Shown here: positions 50,853 through 60,133 of the stretch, piece after piece
How positions within the stretch are numbered: position 1 is the stretch's first letter
How the letters are laid out: the number at the start of each line of letters is the position of its first letter
Source: Zobellia alginiliquefaciens
GTDB taxonomy: Bacteria; Bacteroidota; Bacteroidia; Flavobacteriales; Flavobacteriaceae
DNA: 64,000 nt
NCBI RefSeq assembly: GCF_029323795.1
Contig: NZ_CP119758.1
Location: forward strand, 1,426,001 to 1,490,000
Direction: 5' to 3'
Notes under the pieces: generated by a model
Database searches by the model: none
What the model was told of the DNA's origin: nothing
Seen by the model: only the letters and a program-made list of their open reading frames with translations
Position numbers and translations under genes: made by a program

Positions 50853-52922
50853 ATGAAAAATATATTCGCAACCCTATTCTTTCTTGCTTTTGCCTTGGTT
50901 GCAGAAGCTCAGATAGACCGTAGTCAAATGCCTGAACCAGGTCCAGCTCCGGAAATCAACCTAAAAGACCCACAAACTTTTGAACTTAGAAACGGACTTA
51001 AGGTACTTGTCGTGGAAAACCACAAACTCCCAAGAGTATCCATTCAATTGAGTATTGACAACCCTCCTGTTTTAGAAGGCAACAAAGCTGGTGTTTCGGC
51101 ACTAACGGGCAGTTTACTGGGCAAAGGTTCAAAAAATATAAAAAAGGATGATTTTAATGAGGAGGTCGATTTTCTTGGTGCGCGCATCAACTTTGGTTCT
51201 ACCAGTGCATATGCTTCTTCACTATCAAAATACTTCCCTAGGCTTCTTGAGTTAATGGCAGATGCAGCTATTAACCCCAACTTTACACAGGATGAATTTG
51301 ACAAGGAGAAACAGAAAATAATTACCGGCCTCAAATCCGAAGAAAAAAGTGTAGCGGCTATCGCAAGTAGAGCGGGTCTGGCATTGGCATATACTAAAAA
51401 ACACCCGTATGGCGAGTTCATGACCGAAGAGAGCCTAAACAAGGTATCCCTTACCGATGTCATTCAGTTTTATGAAGATTATTTTGTTCCCGCAAATGCC
51501 TATTTGGTAATTGTAGGCGATATTAAGTTTGATGATGTCCAGACATTGGTTGAAGAACAATTTACACCATGGACAAAAGCGACACCCCCTTCTTTTGGTT
51601 TCACGAAACCGTCTGATGCACTTTATACCCAAATAAACTTTATAGATGTGCCCAACGCAGTTCAATCCGAAATTACGGTAGAGAATCTGGTAGATTTACA
51701 GAAAAAAGACCCGGATTACCTCCCTGCACTTATGGCAAACGAAATTTTAGGGGGTGGCGGTGAAGGCCGTTTATTCTTGAACCTTCGGGAAGACAAAGCA
51801 TATACTTACGGCTCCTATTCCCGTCTTGGCAATGATAAATATGTACCGGCCCGTTTTAGAGCTACAGCAAGCGTTAGAAATGCGGTTACCGATAGTTCTG
51901 TTGTAGAAATCCTGAAAGAGCTTGAGCGTATTCGCACGGAACCCGTAACAAAAGAAGAGCTTGAGAACACAAAAGCCAAATACACCGGTCGGTTTGTTAT
52001 GGCATTGGAAGACCCTTCTACTATTGCCGATTATGCTTTGGATATTGAAACTGAAGATTTACCAAAAGATTTCTACAAGACCTATCTTGAAAAAATAAAT
52101 GCCATTACTATAGAAGACGTACAACGGGCTGCTCAGAAATATATAAAGCCGAAGAACATTCGCATAGTAGTAGCCGGCAAAGGCAGTGAAGTGGTCGATA
52201 ATCTTGAAAATGTAACCTATAAAGGCAGAAAAATACCCGTTCAATATTTTGATAAAAATATCAATGCTACCGAAAAGCCCGACTACAATGCCAGCGTACC
52301 TACCGATGTTACGGCAAAAACAGTCTTGAACGCCTATATTGATGCCATTGGAGGAAAAGAAAAGCTGGCAGGCGTTTCATCCTACATTCTTTTGGCCGAA
52401 GCGGAAATGCAAGGCATGAAATTGAACTTGGAAGTCAAAAAAACGAATAAAAACCAATTCATGCAAGACGTAACCGTAGCTGGAAGTTCTATGAGCAAAC
52501 AAGTGTTTAATGGAGATAAAGGATATATGGTCATGCAAGGACAAAGAAAAGACATGGGCCCTGACGAAATAGCAAAGGTTAAGGACGAATCTGCCCCTTT
52601 CCCTGAATTGAACTATCTAGATGCCAATGTTTCTTTAGAGGGTATAGAAACCATTGAAGGAAAAAAAGCTTATAAACTTCAAATTTCCGATGAAAAATCA
52701 ATTTTCTACGATATGGAAAGCGGACTGAAACTTCAAGAGGTAACTACTGCAGAAATGGCGGGACAGGTAATGACAAGTACCATTACCTACATGGACTACC
52801 AAGAAGTTTCCGGCATACAATTCCCATTTATATTGGCACAGACCGTAGGACCTCAACGCTTTGAATTTATAGTTTCCGAAATTAAAGTGAACGAAGGGGT
52901 TTCAGATACCGATTTTGAGTAG
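50853..52922 (+). CDS. M16 family inactive partner with C-terminal lipoprotein-sorting-like domain
   Basis: A 689-residue exported protein with signal peptide ending VAEAQ. The first 450 residues are a M16-type pair of domains, but the zinc motif is absent (AGVSALTGSLLGKGSKN replaces the HxxEH region), which is usual for the partner of an active M16 subunit. A third domain (about 480-689) starting TAKTVLNAYIDAIGGKEKLAGVSSY and carrying MKLNLEVKKTNKNQFMQDV resembles LolA/DUF-type lipoprotein-binding domains. It is co-transcribed with the active subunit. Confidence 0.9.
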   Translation: MKNIFATLFFLAFALVAEAQIDRSQMPEPGPAPEINLKDPQTFELRNGLKVLVVENHKLPRVSIQLSIDNPPVLEGNKAGVSALTGSLLGKGSKNIKKDDFNEEVDFLGARINFGSTSAYASSLSKYFPRLLELMADAAINPNFTQDEFDKEKQKIITGLKSEEKSVAAIASRAGLALAYTKKHPYGEFMTEESLNKVSLTDVIQFYEDYFVPANAYLVIVGDIKFDDVQTLVEEQFTPWTKATPPSFGFTKPSDALYTQINFIDVPNAVQSEITVENLVDLQKKDPDYLPALMANEILGGGGEGRLFLNLREDKAYTYGSYSRLGNDKYVPARFRATASVRNAVTDSSVVEILKELERIRTEPVTKEELENTKAKYTGRFVMALEDPSTIADYALDIETEDLPKDFYKTYLEKINAITIEDVQRAAQKYIKPKNIRIVVAGKGSEVVDNLENVTYKGRKIPVQYFDKNINATEKPDYNASVPTDVTAKTVLNAYIDAIGGKEKLAGVSSYILLAEAEMQGMKLNLEVKKTNKNQFMQDVTVAGSSMSKQVFNGDKGYMVMQGQRKDMGPDEIAKVKDESAPFPELNYLDANVSLEGIETIEGKKAYKLQISDEKSIFYDMESGLKLQEVTTAEMAGQVMTSTITYMDYQEVSGIQFPFILAQTVGPQRFEFIVSEIKVNEGVSDTDFE

Positions 52923-52931
52923 GATATTATT

Positions 52932-52991
52932 AAGTACAGTCAAATGGTTAGAAAAGCAATGTTCAGGCCTCTGTATCATTTGACTGTACTT
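52932..52991 (+). terminator. Long-stem terminator of the M16 operon, inside the end of the DMT gene
   Basis: AAGTACAGTCAAATG (52932-52946) and CATTTGACTGTACTT (52977-52991) form a perfect 15-bp stem with a 30-nt loop, followed by TTTTTTC on the plus strand. The right arm lies within the last codons of the oppositely oriented transporter gene. Confidence 0.78.
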
Positions 52992-53862
52992 TTTTTCTTT
53001 TATTCACCAACCACACTCCAAATAGAATTACCAAACCACCAATAAGTTGGTAACCATTTAGTGATTCGCCATCCAAAACCGCCCAAACAATAGCCACTAA
53101 AGGAATAAGATAGGTTACCGAAGCGGCAAACACAGGGCTGGACAAATGAATCAATTTATTAAAAAAGATATTAGCTATCGCGGTACCGATAACAGCCAAT
53201 GCCAAAAGGTACCATAAAGACATCTGCATCATTAGGTTACCCTGTACTTTGTTAAAAAAACCGGAATACACAACAAGAATCAACGCCGGGAAAAAAGCAA
53301 CTGCAAAACTAGCGGTTGTTACCGCCAACGGCCTTAAATGCGCCAAGTGCTTTTTTATAATATTAATGTTCAAGGCATACCCTAACGCCGAAATCAATAT
53401 AAAAATGGCATACCAGTAATTCTGATCGGGATTAAAGTCCATTCCTGCTACAATCAACGCAATGGTCCCGGCCAAACCAATAAACACCCCTAGAATCTGT
53501 CTTTTAGTAATGATAGCACCAAATAGAAGTACACCTACAATAGTGGTCAACAAGGGCACTACCGAATTAAAAATTGAAGTCACCCCGCTATCTATTTGGG
53601 TTTGCGCCAATGCAAATAAAAATGGTGGAAAAAAAGAACTTAACATGCCCGCCAATGTAACCCATTTCCAGTCTTTAAGACTTAAAGACCGAAGGGTCTT
53701 AAAACCGAATAAAAAAAGAACCAATGATGCAAACACAATTCGTAAGCCGCCTAATTGCATTGGAGTAAGACCAATTAAAGCCTTCTTTATCAAAATAAAA
53801 GAAGAGCCCCAAACTAGAGATAAGAGTATCAGATATAGCCACTTTTTCTTATAATCGTCCAA
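52963..53862 (-). CDS. EamA/DMT family transporter
   Basis: A 299-residue inner-membrane protein with ten predicted segments in two EamA repeats. The first repeat has LVWGSSFILIKKALIGLTPMQLGGLRI, the second YALNINIIKKHLAHLRPLAV and VTYLIPLVAIVWAVLDGESLNGYQLIGGLVILFGVWLVN. These are the conserved patterns of drug/metabolite exporters; the substrate is unknown. The start is TTG at 53862, with no ATG nearby in frame. Its 3' end overlaps the terminator of the convergent M16 operon. Confidence 0.88.
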   Translation of the reverse strand: MDDYKKKWLYLILLSLVWGSSFILIKKALIGLTPMQLGGLRIVFASLVLFLFGFKTLRSLSLKDWKWVTLAGMLSSFFPPFLFALAQTQIDSGVTSIFNSVVPLLTTIVGVLLFGAIITKRQILGVFIGLAGTIALIVAGMDFNPDQNYWYAIFILISALGYALNINIIKKHLAHLRPLAVTTASFAVAFFPALILVVYSGFFNKVQGNLMMQMSLWYLLALAVIGTAIANIFFNKLIHLSSPVFAASVTYLIPLVAIVWAVLDGESLNGYQLIGGLVILFGVWLVNKRKKVQSNDTEA

Positions 53863-54163
53863 TGTGCCGCTTAATTTGTCGTGATTTTAAACCGAATAGC
53901 GAACAACCTCATGGCCAACCTAAAAGCTTCTAAAAGGAACAACCTCTAAACTTGGAGGGAACCTGGGCATATCTAATCTCGATTATCAAGTAAAGATGCG
54001 CCTTTTTTCAGTAAAATGGACTTTTTATGCTTTAGAATACCCCTTTAAAATAAACCTCATATATCAATAGCATAAAATATTCGTTTTTAAACTACGCCAA
54101 TAATTAGGTTTCATGGAATTATTCTAACCGTCACAGGAGTATTATATTTGCAAAAAACATAAC
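53863..54163. other. 301-bp intergenic stretch
   Basis: No gene was recognised. It contains only the promoter of the following gene (TATATTTG at 54143-54150). Confidence 0.5.
54143..54150 (+). promoter_or_regulatory. -7 promoter element (TATATTTG)
   Basis: It matches TAnnTTTG and lies 13 bp before the start codon of the small lipoprotein gene, so the leader is only a few bases long. Confidence 0.5.
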
Positions 54164-54577
54164 ATGAAAAATATAGTTGTACTAATTACATTTGCCATTG
54201 CTACCCTAACTTTCTCATGCAATAACAAAGCAGATAACACTCAAATGAAAACCGTTATGGCCGTTCATGACGAGGTAATGCCAGAAATGAGCAAAATGGG
54301 CAAATTGGTAGGCGATCTTAGCGCCAAAGAAAATGATAGTACAGAGGTTGGCTTACAATACAAAGAGGCTCGAAAAGATTTACAGGCAGCCCATAAATCT
54401 ATGATGGATTGGATGCAAAATTTTGGTAGTCGCTTTACTTCAGATGAGATTCTTAACGGCGCAGAACTTTCAGAAGAAAAGCAGGTTTGGCTCAATGAAG
54501 AGGAAGAAAAAGTTGAAAAATTACGCGAGCAAATAAACGAAAGCATCAAAACCGCCGAAGATTTATTACAGGAGTAA
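54164..54577 (+). CDS. Small helical lipoprotein, paralogue A
   Basis: A 137-residue protein with a lipoprotein signal ending TFSC (Cys19). The mature part is helical and acidic: VMAVHDEVMPEMSKMGKLVGDL, YKEARKDLQAAHKSMMDWMQNFGSRFTSDEI, EEKQVWLNEEEEKVEKLREQINESIKTAEDLLQE. A conserved helical pattern with a His (HDEVMPEM) and an aromatic-rich centre (DWMQNFG) repeats in the next gene. No family was recognised. It is the membrane-attached member of a tandem pair. Confidence 0.7.
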   Translation: MKNIVVLITFAIATLTFSCNNKADNTQMKTVMAVHDEVMPEMSKMGKLVGDLSAKENDSTEVGLQYKEARKDLQAAHKSMMDWMQNFGSRFTSDEILNGAELSEEKQVWLNEEEEKVEKLREQINESIKTAEDLLQE

Positions 54578-54688
54578 CCGATTTGAAGTAATATACCGAA
54601 AAAACACAGCGTTAGCAGATAAATAAAAGCATCTACTGAGACTAAGATGTATTTTTACAAAGCATTTTAGCTTAAACGTCTTATTGCT

Positions 54689-55102
54689 ATGAAGAATTTA
54701 TTTTTAATACTGGCCACAGTTTTGGTTTTAGGAACCACTAATGCGCAAGATACCGCAACAGAACCCACCAAAATGGAAAAAGTCATGGAATCTCATGATG
54801 TGGTGATGGACAAAATGCCCACTATTTCCAAACTAATAAATCAGCTTCAGACTAAAGCGAACGCTTCCTACAAGAAGAAAAAGTACGAAGATGCCATCGC
54901 GGACCTTAAAAATGCCAACCAATCCATGAGGACATGGATGGAAAATTTTGGTAAGCGTTTTGATGCGGACGAAATGCTAAAAGGCAAAGCACTAACTCCC
55001 AAAAAACAAGAATGGCTACTTGAAGAGGAAGAAAATGTTGCTCAATTAGATGAAGAAATAGATTTAAGTATAGCCCAAGCAAACGCTGTTCTAAACAACT
55101 AA
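54689..55102 (+). CDS. Small helical secreted protein, paralogue B
   Basis: A 137-residue paralogue of the preceding gene: HDVVMDKMPTISKLINQL, KYEDAIADLKNANQSMRTWMENFGKRFDADEMLKGKAL, KKQEWLLEEEENVAQLDEEIDLSIAQANAVL. It has a normal signal peptide ending TNAQ and no lipobox, so one copy should be membrane-anchored and the other soluble. Both keep the HD-x-VM, WM-x-NFG and EW/VWL-x-EEE positions. Function unknown. Confidence 0.7.
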   Translation: MKNLFLILATVLVLGTTNAQDTATEPTKMEKVMESHDVVMDKMPTISKLINQLQTKANASYKKKKYEDAIADLKNANQSMRTWMENFGKRFDADEMLKGKALTPKKQEWLLEEEENVAQLDEEIDLSIAQANAVLNN

Positions 55103-55126
55103 ATCATACCTTATAACTTACTCCAC

Positions 55127-56380
55127 TTAGGACTTACCATGAGCCGCCATTTCCATATCGGCAATATGGGCTACTGTTTTTACTAGTCGGTTATGGTTCT
55201 TCACGAACGGGTTGGTTTTATCCCAAACATACCCTGCCAAGACTGCACAAATCTGTTCTTTTATTACCTTGTTTTCTGTACTATGAAAGAATATAGTCTG
55301 CAGATTACCCGTATACCATTCCTTTACATACGTAGAAAATACGTCAACACCTTCTAACATATAATCTGTGTACTGTGTTTGCCAATCTACCTCTTCGCCT
55401 TTCAATTCTTTAGTAATCAGTTGGGCCGCCAAATGTGCCGACTCTACGGCAAAAGTAACACCAGAAGAAAATACGGGATCTAAGAACTCCGCACTATTTC
55501 CGGTTAAAGCAAAACCTTTACCGTACAATTGTTTTACAGATTTGGCAATGTTCTTTATCATTCGGGGCTCGTACTTATAGTCTACGCCATCAAACCTATC
55601 AAAATAATAGCTGGACAACTTCATCATTTGTTGAAGTTTCTCGGCGCTCGTGCCTTCAAAAGAATCCATATAGTCCGTTTTTCCAACAAAACCTATACTC
55701 GTATCTCCATTGGAAAACGGAATGACCCACAACCAGGTATCGGTATCTATAACATCAAAAGTAATAATGGTTCCTTCCCGACCTTCTGGCCGTTTGGTTT
55801 CTTTTACATGGGTAAAAATAGACGAATGTTCCGGAATTTCAGAAGGCTTTTCTAAATCTAATAAACGAGGTAAAACCCTACCAAAACCACTAGAATCTAC
55901 AATAAATTTTGCAGCAACGGTAGATTCGTTTCCCTGGATATCTCTAATTGTAGTTATGGAAGAACCATCCTCGGAAAATTGAACAGCAGTAACCTCTTGT
56001 TCAAAAGCAATATCTACTCCCCGTGATTCAAGCTCATCTGTCAATGCCTTATCGAAATCGGCACGAGGCACTTGCCACGTCCAATCCCAACCTTCTCCAT
56101 GTTTCTTGCTGAAATCAAAGTTACACACTACACCCTTATCGTTCATAAAACGGGCTCCATCCTTAACTTCAAAATTCATTGCTTTCAGGCAATCCAATAA
56201 TCCTACGGCATCAAAATGATCCATACAGCGCGGTATCAAGCTCTCGCCGATAACAAATCTGGGAAACTTGCTCTTCTCCACAACCTTTACTTTTAAGCCT
56301 TGTTTATGGAGGTATGCGGAAGCTACAGAACCAGACGGCCCTGCCCCAATCACCAAAACATCAATATTTTCTTGCTGCAT
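55127..56380 (-). CDS. FAD-dependent oxidoreductase of the halogenase/geranylgeranyl-reductase type
   Basis: A 417-residue protein with an N-terminal Rossmann fingerprint DVLVIGAGPSGSVASAYLHKQGLKVKVVEKSKFPRFVIGESLIPR and FAD contacts FIVDSSGFGRVLPRLL and FALTGNSAEFLDPVFSSGVTFAVESAHLAAQLI. The halogenase motif WxWxIP appears as LWVIPFSNGDTSIGFVG; the active-site Lys of FADH2 halogenases could not be confirmed. It lies at the boundary of the flexirubin/dialkylresorcinol cluster and is divergent from the ammonia-lyase, so a tailoring role is likely. Confidence 0.82.
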   Translation of the reverse strand: MQQENIDVLVIGAGPSGSVASAYLHKQGLKVKVVEKSKFPRFVIGESLIPRCMDHFDAVGLLDCLKAMNFEVKDGARFMNDKGVVCNFDFSKKHGEGWDWTWQVPRADFDKALTDELESRGVDIAFEQEVTAVQFSEDGSSITTIRDIQGNESTVAAKFIVDSSGFGRVLPRLLDLEKPSEIPEHSSIFTHVKETKRPEGREGTIITFDVIDTDTWLWVIPFSNGDTSIGFVGKTDYMDSFEGTSAEKLQQMMKLSSYYFDRFDGVDYKYEPRMIKNIAKSVKQLYGKGFALTGNSAEFLDPVFSSGVTFAVESAHLAAQLITKELKGEEVDWQTQYTDYMLEGVDVFSTYVKEWYTGNLQTIFFHSTENKVIKEQICAVLAGYVWDKTNPFVKNHNRLVKTVAHIADMEMAAHGKS

Positions 56381-56493
56381 TTAGTTCACTTTAATGTTAA
56401 CATTCAAGAAGTTGTGACACTAATAAATGTAAGGTACCTCTTATAAAGAAGTGCTTTGTGGGCTAAATTAAGACATTGATTCACTAATTATTA

Positions 56494-56501
56494 TAAATTT
56501 G
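56494..56501 (+). promoter_or_regulatory. -7 promoter element (TAAATTTG) of the pigment cluster
   Basis: It matches TAnnTTTG in the intergenic region between the divergent oxidoreductase and ammonia-lyase genes, about 88 bp before the latter. Confidence 0.45.
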
Positions 56502-56588
56502 CAATCCAAAATCGCTAATTTTAGGTTATCAAGTCTTATTTACCGACGTCACTAAAATATTACAAATACCTCATAGAATCAACCATAG

Positions 56589-58127
56589 ATGCCAAAAATA
56601 AAAGGAACGTTAGGAATTGAAGAGTTCTACAGTATTATCTTTAAAGACGAACCGTTATCAATTGATGACAAAGTCTTCAAGACCGTTCAAAACAGTTTTG
56701 ATTTTCTCAAGGAATTTTCAAAAAATAAAGTTATTTACGGAGTCAATACAGGCTTTGGCCCCATGGCCCAATACAAAATAAAAGATTCTGAGACTATTCA
56801 ATTGCAATACAACCTGATACGCAGTCATGCCTCGGGTACGGGCAACCCTATACCTCCGCAATACGTTAAGGCAGCTATGCTAGCAAGATTGAATACGTTA
56901 AGCTTGGGTAATTCTGGTGTTCATCCTTCTGTTTTGGAAACGATGACCGACCTCATCAATAAAGATGTTACCCCACTTATCTACGAACATGGCGGTGTAG
57001 GTGCTAGTGGAGATTTGGTTCAATTGGCACATTTGGCACTTGTTCTTATTGGTGAAGGCGAAGTTTTCTACAAAGACGAAAGAAGACCTACCCAAGATGT
57101 TTTCAAAGAATTAAATATCACTCCTATAAAAGTGGAATTACGTGAAGGTCTTGGTTTAATAAACGGAACCTCCGTAATGACCGGTATAGGAATCGTAAAT
57201 GCTATTTATACCCGTAGATTACTAGAATGGACTATTTGTTGTTCTTCCGCTATAAATGAAATTATGCATGCTTATGACGATCATTTATCCGAAGAGCTCA
57301 ACCATACCAAAAAACACAAAGGCCAACGCGAAATTGCACGTGCCATGCGAAGCCATTTAAAGGACAGCACACTTACTCGTAAAAGGGAACATCACCTATA
57401 TGTAGATAACAACGGTGTTTCTGTTTTTGAAGAAAAAGTTCAAGAGTATTATTCTATACGTTGCGTTCCTCAAATTCTGGGACCCGTTTTAGACACGCTG
57501 AACAATGTGGAGCGTATTCTTATCGAAGAAGTCAATTCTGCCAATGACAATCCTATCGTAAATGTAGAAAAAGAGCATGTATACCATGGTGGTAATTTCC
57601 ACGGAGATTACATCTCTTTAGAAATGGACAAGCTTAAAATAGTGGTTACCAAAATGACCATGTTGGCTGAACGGCAACTTAACTATCTTTTAAACTCCAA
57701 GCTCAACGATATCTTGCCACCTTTTGTAAATTTAGGCACTTTAGGTCTAAATTTCGGAATGCAAGGCGTACAGTTTACAGCAACTTCCACTACGGCAGAA
57801 AACCAAATGCTATCAAACCCCATGTATGTTCATAGTATACCTAACAACAATGATAACCAAGACATTGTAAGCATGGGTACTAATGCCGCTAACATAACCA
57901 AAAAGGTGATAGAAAACGGCTTTGAAGTGGTTGCCATTGAAATGATTACCGTGGTGCAAGCCATAGAATATCTTGACCTGAAAGACAAGGTTTCGTCAAA
58001 GACGAGAAAAATGTACGACGCGGTTCGTAAAATAGTTCCCCCGTTTAAGGAAGACACCATTATGTATCCTTATGTAAATGAAGTAAAGAACTATATTATT
58101 AACCATCAAAATAAAGAAGTAAAATGA
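56589..58127 (+). CDS. Aromatic amino acid ammonia-lyase (HAL/PAL/TAL family)
   Basis: A 512-residue MIO enzyme. The prosthetic-group motif GGVGASGDLVQLAHLAL (Ala139-Ser140-Gly141) and the catalytic GVNTGFGPMAQ (Tyr50 just before) are intact, as are the substrate loop IRSHASGTGNP (residues 77-87) and the C-terminal NGTSVMTGI, NSANDNPIVN blocks. The selectivity pair at 79-80 reads Ser-His, as in histidine ammonia-lyases, not the His-Leu of classical tyrosine enzymes. The pigment-cluster context favours deamination of tyrosine to 4-coumarate as the starter of a flexirubin-type aryl-polyene. Confidence 0.88.
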   Translation: MPKIKGTLGIEEFYSIIFKDEPLSIDDKVFKTVQNSFDFLKEFSKNKVIYGVNTGFGPMAQYKIKDSETIQLQYNLIRSHASGTGNPIPPQYVKAAMLARLNTLSLGNSGVHPSVLETMTDLINKDVTPLIYEHGGVGASGDLVQLAHLALVLIGEGEVFYKDERRPTQDVFKELNITPIKVELREGLGLINGTSVMTGIGIVNAIYTRRLLEWTICCSSAINEIMHAYDDHLSEELNHTKKHKGQREIARAMRSHLKDSTLTRKREHHLYVDNNGVSVFEEKVQEYYSIRCVPQILGPVLDTLNNVERILIEEVNSANDNPIVNVEKEHVYHGGNFHGDYISLEMDKLKIVVTKMTMLAERQLNYLLNSKLNDILPPFVNLGTLGLNFGMQGVQFTATSTTAENQMLSNPMYVHSIPNNNDNQDIVSMGTNAANITKKVIENGFEVVAIEMITVVQAIEYLDLKDKVSSKTRKMYDAVRKIVPPFKEDTIMYPYVNEVKNYIINHQNKEVK

Positions 58128-59251
58128 AAGCACTAGCATTTTTATTGGTATTGGTCGTAAACTCTTTCACCCTTTTCTCGCAAGAATTGGCACTGGTAAG
58201 AGAGGATGGAAAATTTGGTTTCATTGATAAAACGGGAGCTTATGCAATAGAGCCTCAGTTCGAAAAAGCCGATAGTTTTTCAGACGGATTGGCAGCTGCT
58301 TTAGATAATGATCACTGGGGATACATCAATACAAAAGGAGAATGGGCAATTCAACCTGAATATGACCGGGCAAAAATGTTCAACTCCGGTTTTGCTTTGG
58401 CTTTAAAAGATGACCAGTGGAGGTATATAGATACCACAGGAAAAAAACTAGAAACTCCAAGCAGCGAAAAGTACTACGACTTTGAAGACGGCGTAGCACT
58501 GTACCGTTCAGGAGATAAAATAGGCCTATTGGGCACCAACGGCAAACTTATTTTAGAACCTACTTATGACGGTATAAAAAAATTTAGAAACGGTCATGCC
58601 AAAGTAAATAAGGGTGAATTATGGGGCATGATAGATAACACCGGTAAAATTGTTATTCCTGTGGAATATGAAGAAATAGGAAATACCTATCATAACTCTG
58701 GTGTCTACGGAAAAAAAGAGGGAACATTCGGCATTATACATAACGGAAGCTTCAACCCTATTGACAACGCAACCAAAGTGTACAACTTCCATGGTGATTC
58801 TAATCTCACCTATGCCGCACGCGAGAAAAAAGCAGGTTTTGTAAACAGTAAAGGAGAATGGGTCCTTGAACCTACATTTGACAAGGCCAGGGCTTTTTCT
58901 AATGGATTGGCTCCTGTTGCAATTGGTAAAAAGTGGGGCTATATCAATGAAAAAGGAGAAATGATCATAGAACCACAATTTCGCGACGCAGAAGTATTTT
59001 CCGCAAGCGGATTTGCACCCGTAAAAGATAAAGACTGGGGATTTATTGATACTTCAGGAAAAGTTATTATTCCAATGGAATATGGTATTTCAGGTAATTT
59101 TGCCTTCTTTAAAGGAGCTGAAGAAAAAGGTTTTGTAAACGGGCTAGCTAGGGTAAAATCTAAAAAAGGCTGGGGATTCTTTAATGAAAAAAGCGAGTTG
59201 CTGGGCGATAAGTGGTTTCAAAATGCGGAGCCTTTTGTGTCCGTTAAATAG
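58124..59251 (+). CDS. Secreted WG-repeat protein
   Basis: A 375-residue exported protein with a signal peptide (1-19) and eight to nine WG (KWG) repeats of about 40 residues, such as WGYINTKGEWAIQPEYDRAKMFNSGFALALKDD, WGMIDNTGKIVIPVEYEEI, WGYINEKGEMIIEPQFRDAEVFSASGFAPVKDK. The repeats form a beta-propeller-like or solenoid surface for binding. Its ATG overlaps the ammonia-lyase stop (ATGA), indicating translational coupling. Its role in the pigment cluster is unknown. Confidence 0.88.
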   Translation: MKALAFLLVLVVNSFTLFSQELALVREDGKFGFIDKTGAYAIEPQFEKADSFSDGLAAALDNDHWGYINTKGEWAIQPEYDRAKMFNSGFALALKDDQWRYIDTTGKKLETPSSEKYYDFEDGVALYRSGDKIGLLGTNGKLILEPTYDGIKKFRNGHAKVNKGELWGMIDNTGKIVIPVEYEEIGNTYHNSGVYGKKEGTFGIIHNGSFNPIDNATKVYNFHGDSNLTYAAREKKAGFVNSKGEWVLEPTFDKARAFSNGLAPVAIGKKWGYINEKGEMIIEPQFRDAEVFSASGFAPVKDKDWGFIDTSGKVIIPMEYGISGNFAFFKGAEEKGFVNGLARVKSKKGWGFFNEKSELLGDKWFQNAEPFVSVK

Positions 59252-59360
59252 AACCATACGCTTTTTTTAACTACAAAATTTTGCTAGCTTTAGTTAAAAA
59301 CTTAGCAACCAGAACTATTCACTCCTAACTTAGGAGTATGGAAAAACTTACAATTCTTAA

Positions 59361-60116
59361 ATGGAAGAAAAGAAAGCGGAAAAACAAAAATACGCATTGG
59401 TAACAGGAGGTTCCAGGGGAATAGGCCGTGCGGTCTGTGTACAATTGGCGAAAGACCTAGATTATCAAATTCTTATCAATTATAATAGCAATAAAGCTGC
59501 GGCCGAAGAAACCCTAAAACTTGTAGAGGAAGCTGGTGGAAAAGGCGAACTCATGCCCTTTAGCGTTACTGATGCCGAGGCAGTTAGATCCACATTTGAG
59601 AAATGGCACGAGTCTCATGAAAACGATGTAATTGAAGTAATCGTTAATAATGCCGGTATAACTCAAGACGGCATGTTCATGTGGATGAAATATGAAGATT
59701 GGTCTAAAGTTATAGACACAAGCCTTAATGGTTTCTATAATGTCACCAACACACTTATTCAAAAACTCTTGGTCAATAAATATGGCCGTATTATAAACAT
59801 GGTTTCGGTTTCAGGCCTTAAGGGCACACCTGGCCAAACCAACTATTCCGCAGCTAAAGGAGCCGTTATTGGGGCAACAAAAGCACTTGCACAAGAAATT
59901 GCCAAAAGAAACGTTACAGTAAATGCCGTTGCACCCGGTTTCATCAAAACCGATATGACCAACGACCTTGACGAAAAGGAATTAAAACGAATGATTCCCG
60001 CTAATAGGTTTGGCAAAGCAGAAGAAGTGGCACACGTAGTATCATTTTTAGCTTCAAAAAAATCAAGCTATATTACAGGTGAGGTCATCAATATCAACGG
60101 TGGTATTTATTCTTAA
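59361..60116 (+). CDS. fabG: 3-oxoacyl-ACP reductase of the pigment cluster
   Basis: A 251-residue SDR-family NADPH-dependent ketoreductase. It has VTGGSRGIGRAVCVQLA, NNAGITQDGMFMWM, the catalytic tetrad GRIINMVSVSGLKGTPGQTNYSAAKGAV (Ser, Tyr, Lys) and APGFIKTDMTN. FabG-type enzymes reduce the beta-keto group during chain extension. Its position between the WG-repeat and ketosynthase genes shows it serves the aryl-polyene chain rather than the housekeeping pathway. Confidence 0.93.
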   Translation: MEEKKAEKQKYALVTGGSRGIGRAVCVQLAKDLDYQILINYNSNKAAAEETLKLVEEAGGKGELMPFSVTDAEAVRSTFEKWHESHENDVIEVIVNNAGITQDGMFMWMKYEDWSKVIDTSLNGFYNVTNTLIQKLLVNKYGRIINMVSVSGLKGTPGQTNYSAAKGAVIGATKALAQEIAKRNVTVNAVAPGFIKTDMTNDLDEKELKRMIPANRFGKAEEVAHVVSFLASKKSSYITGEVININGGIYS

Positions 60117-60133
60117 AAACTACAGAAGGGGCA

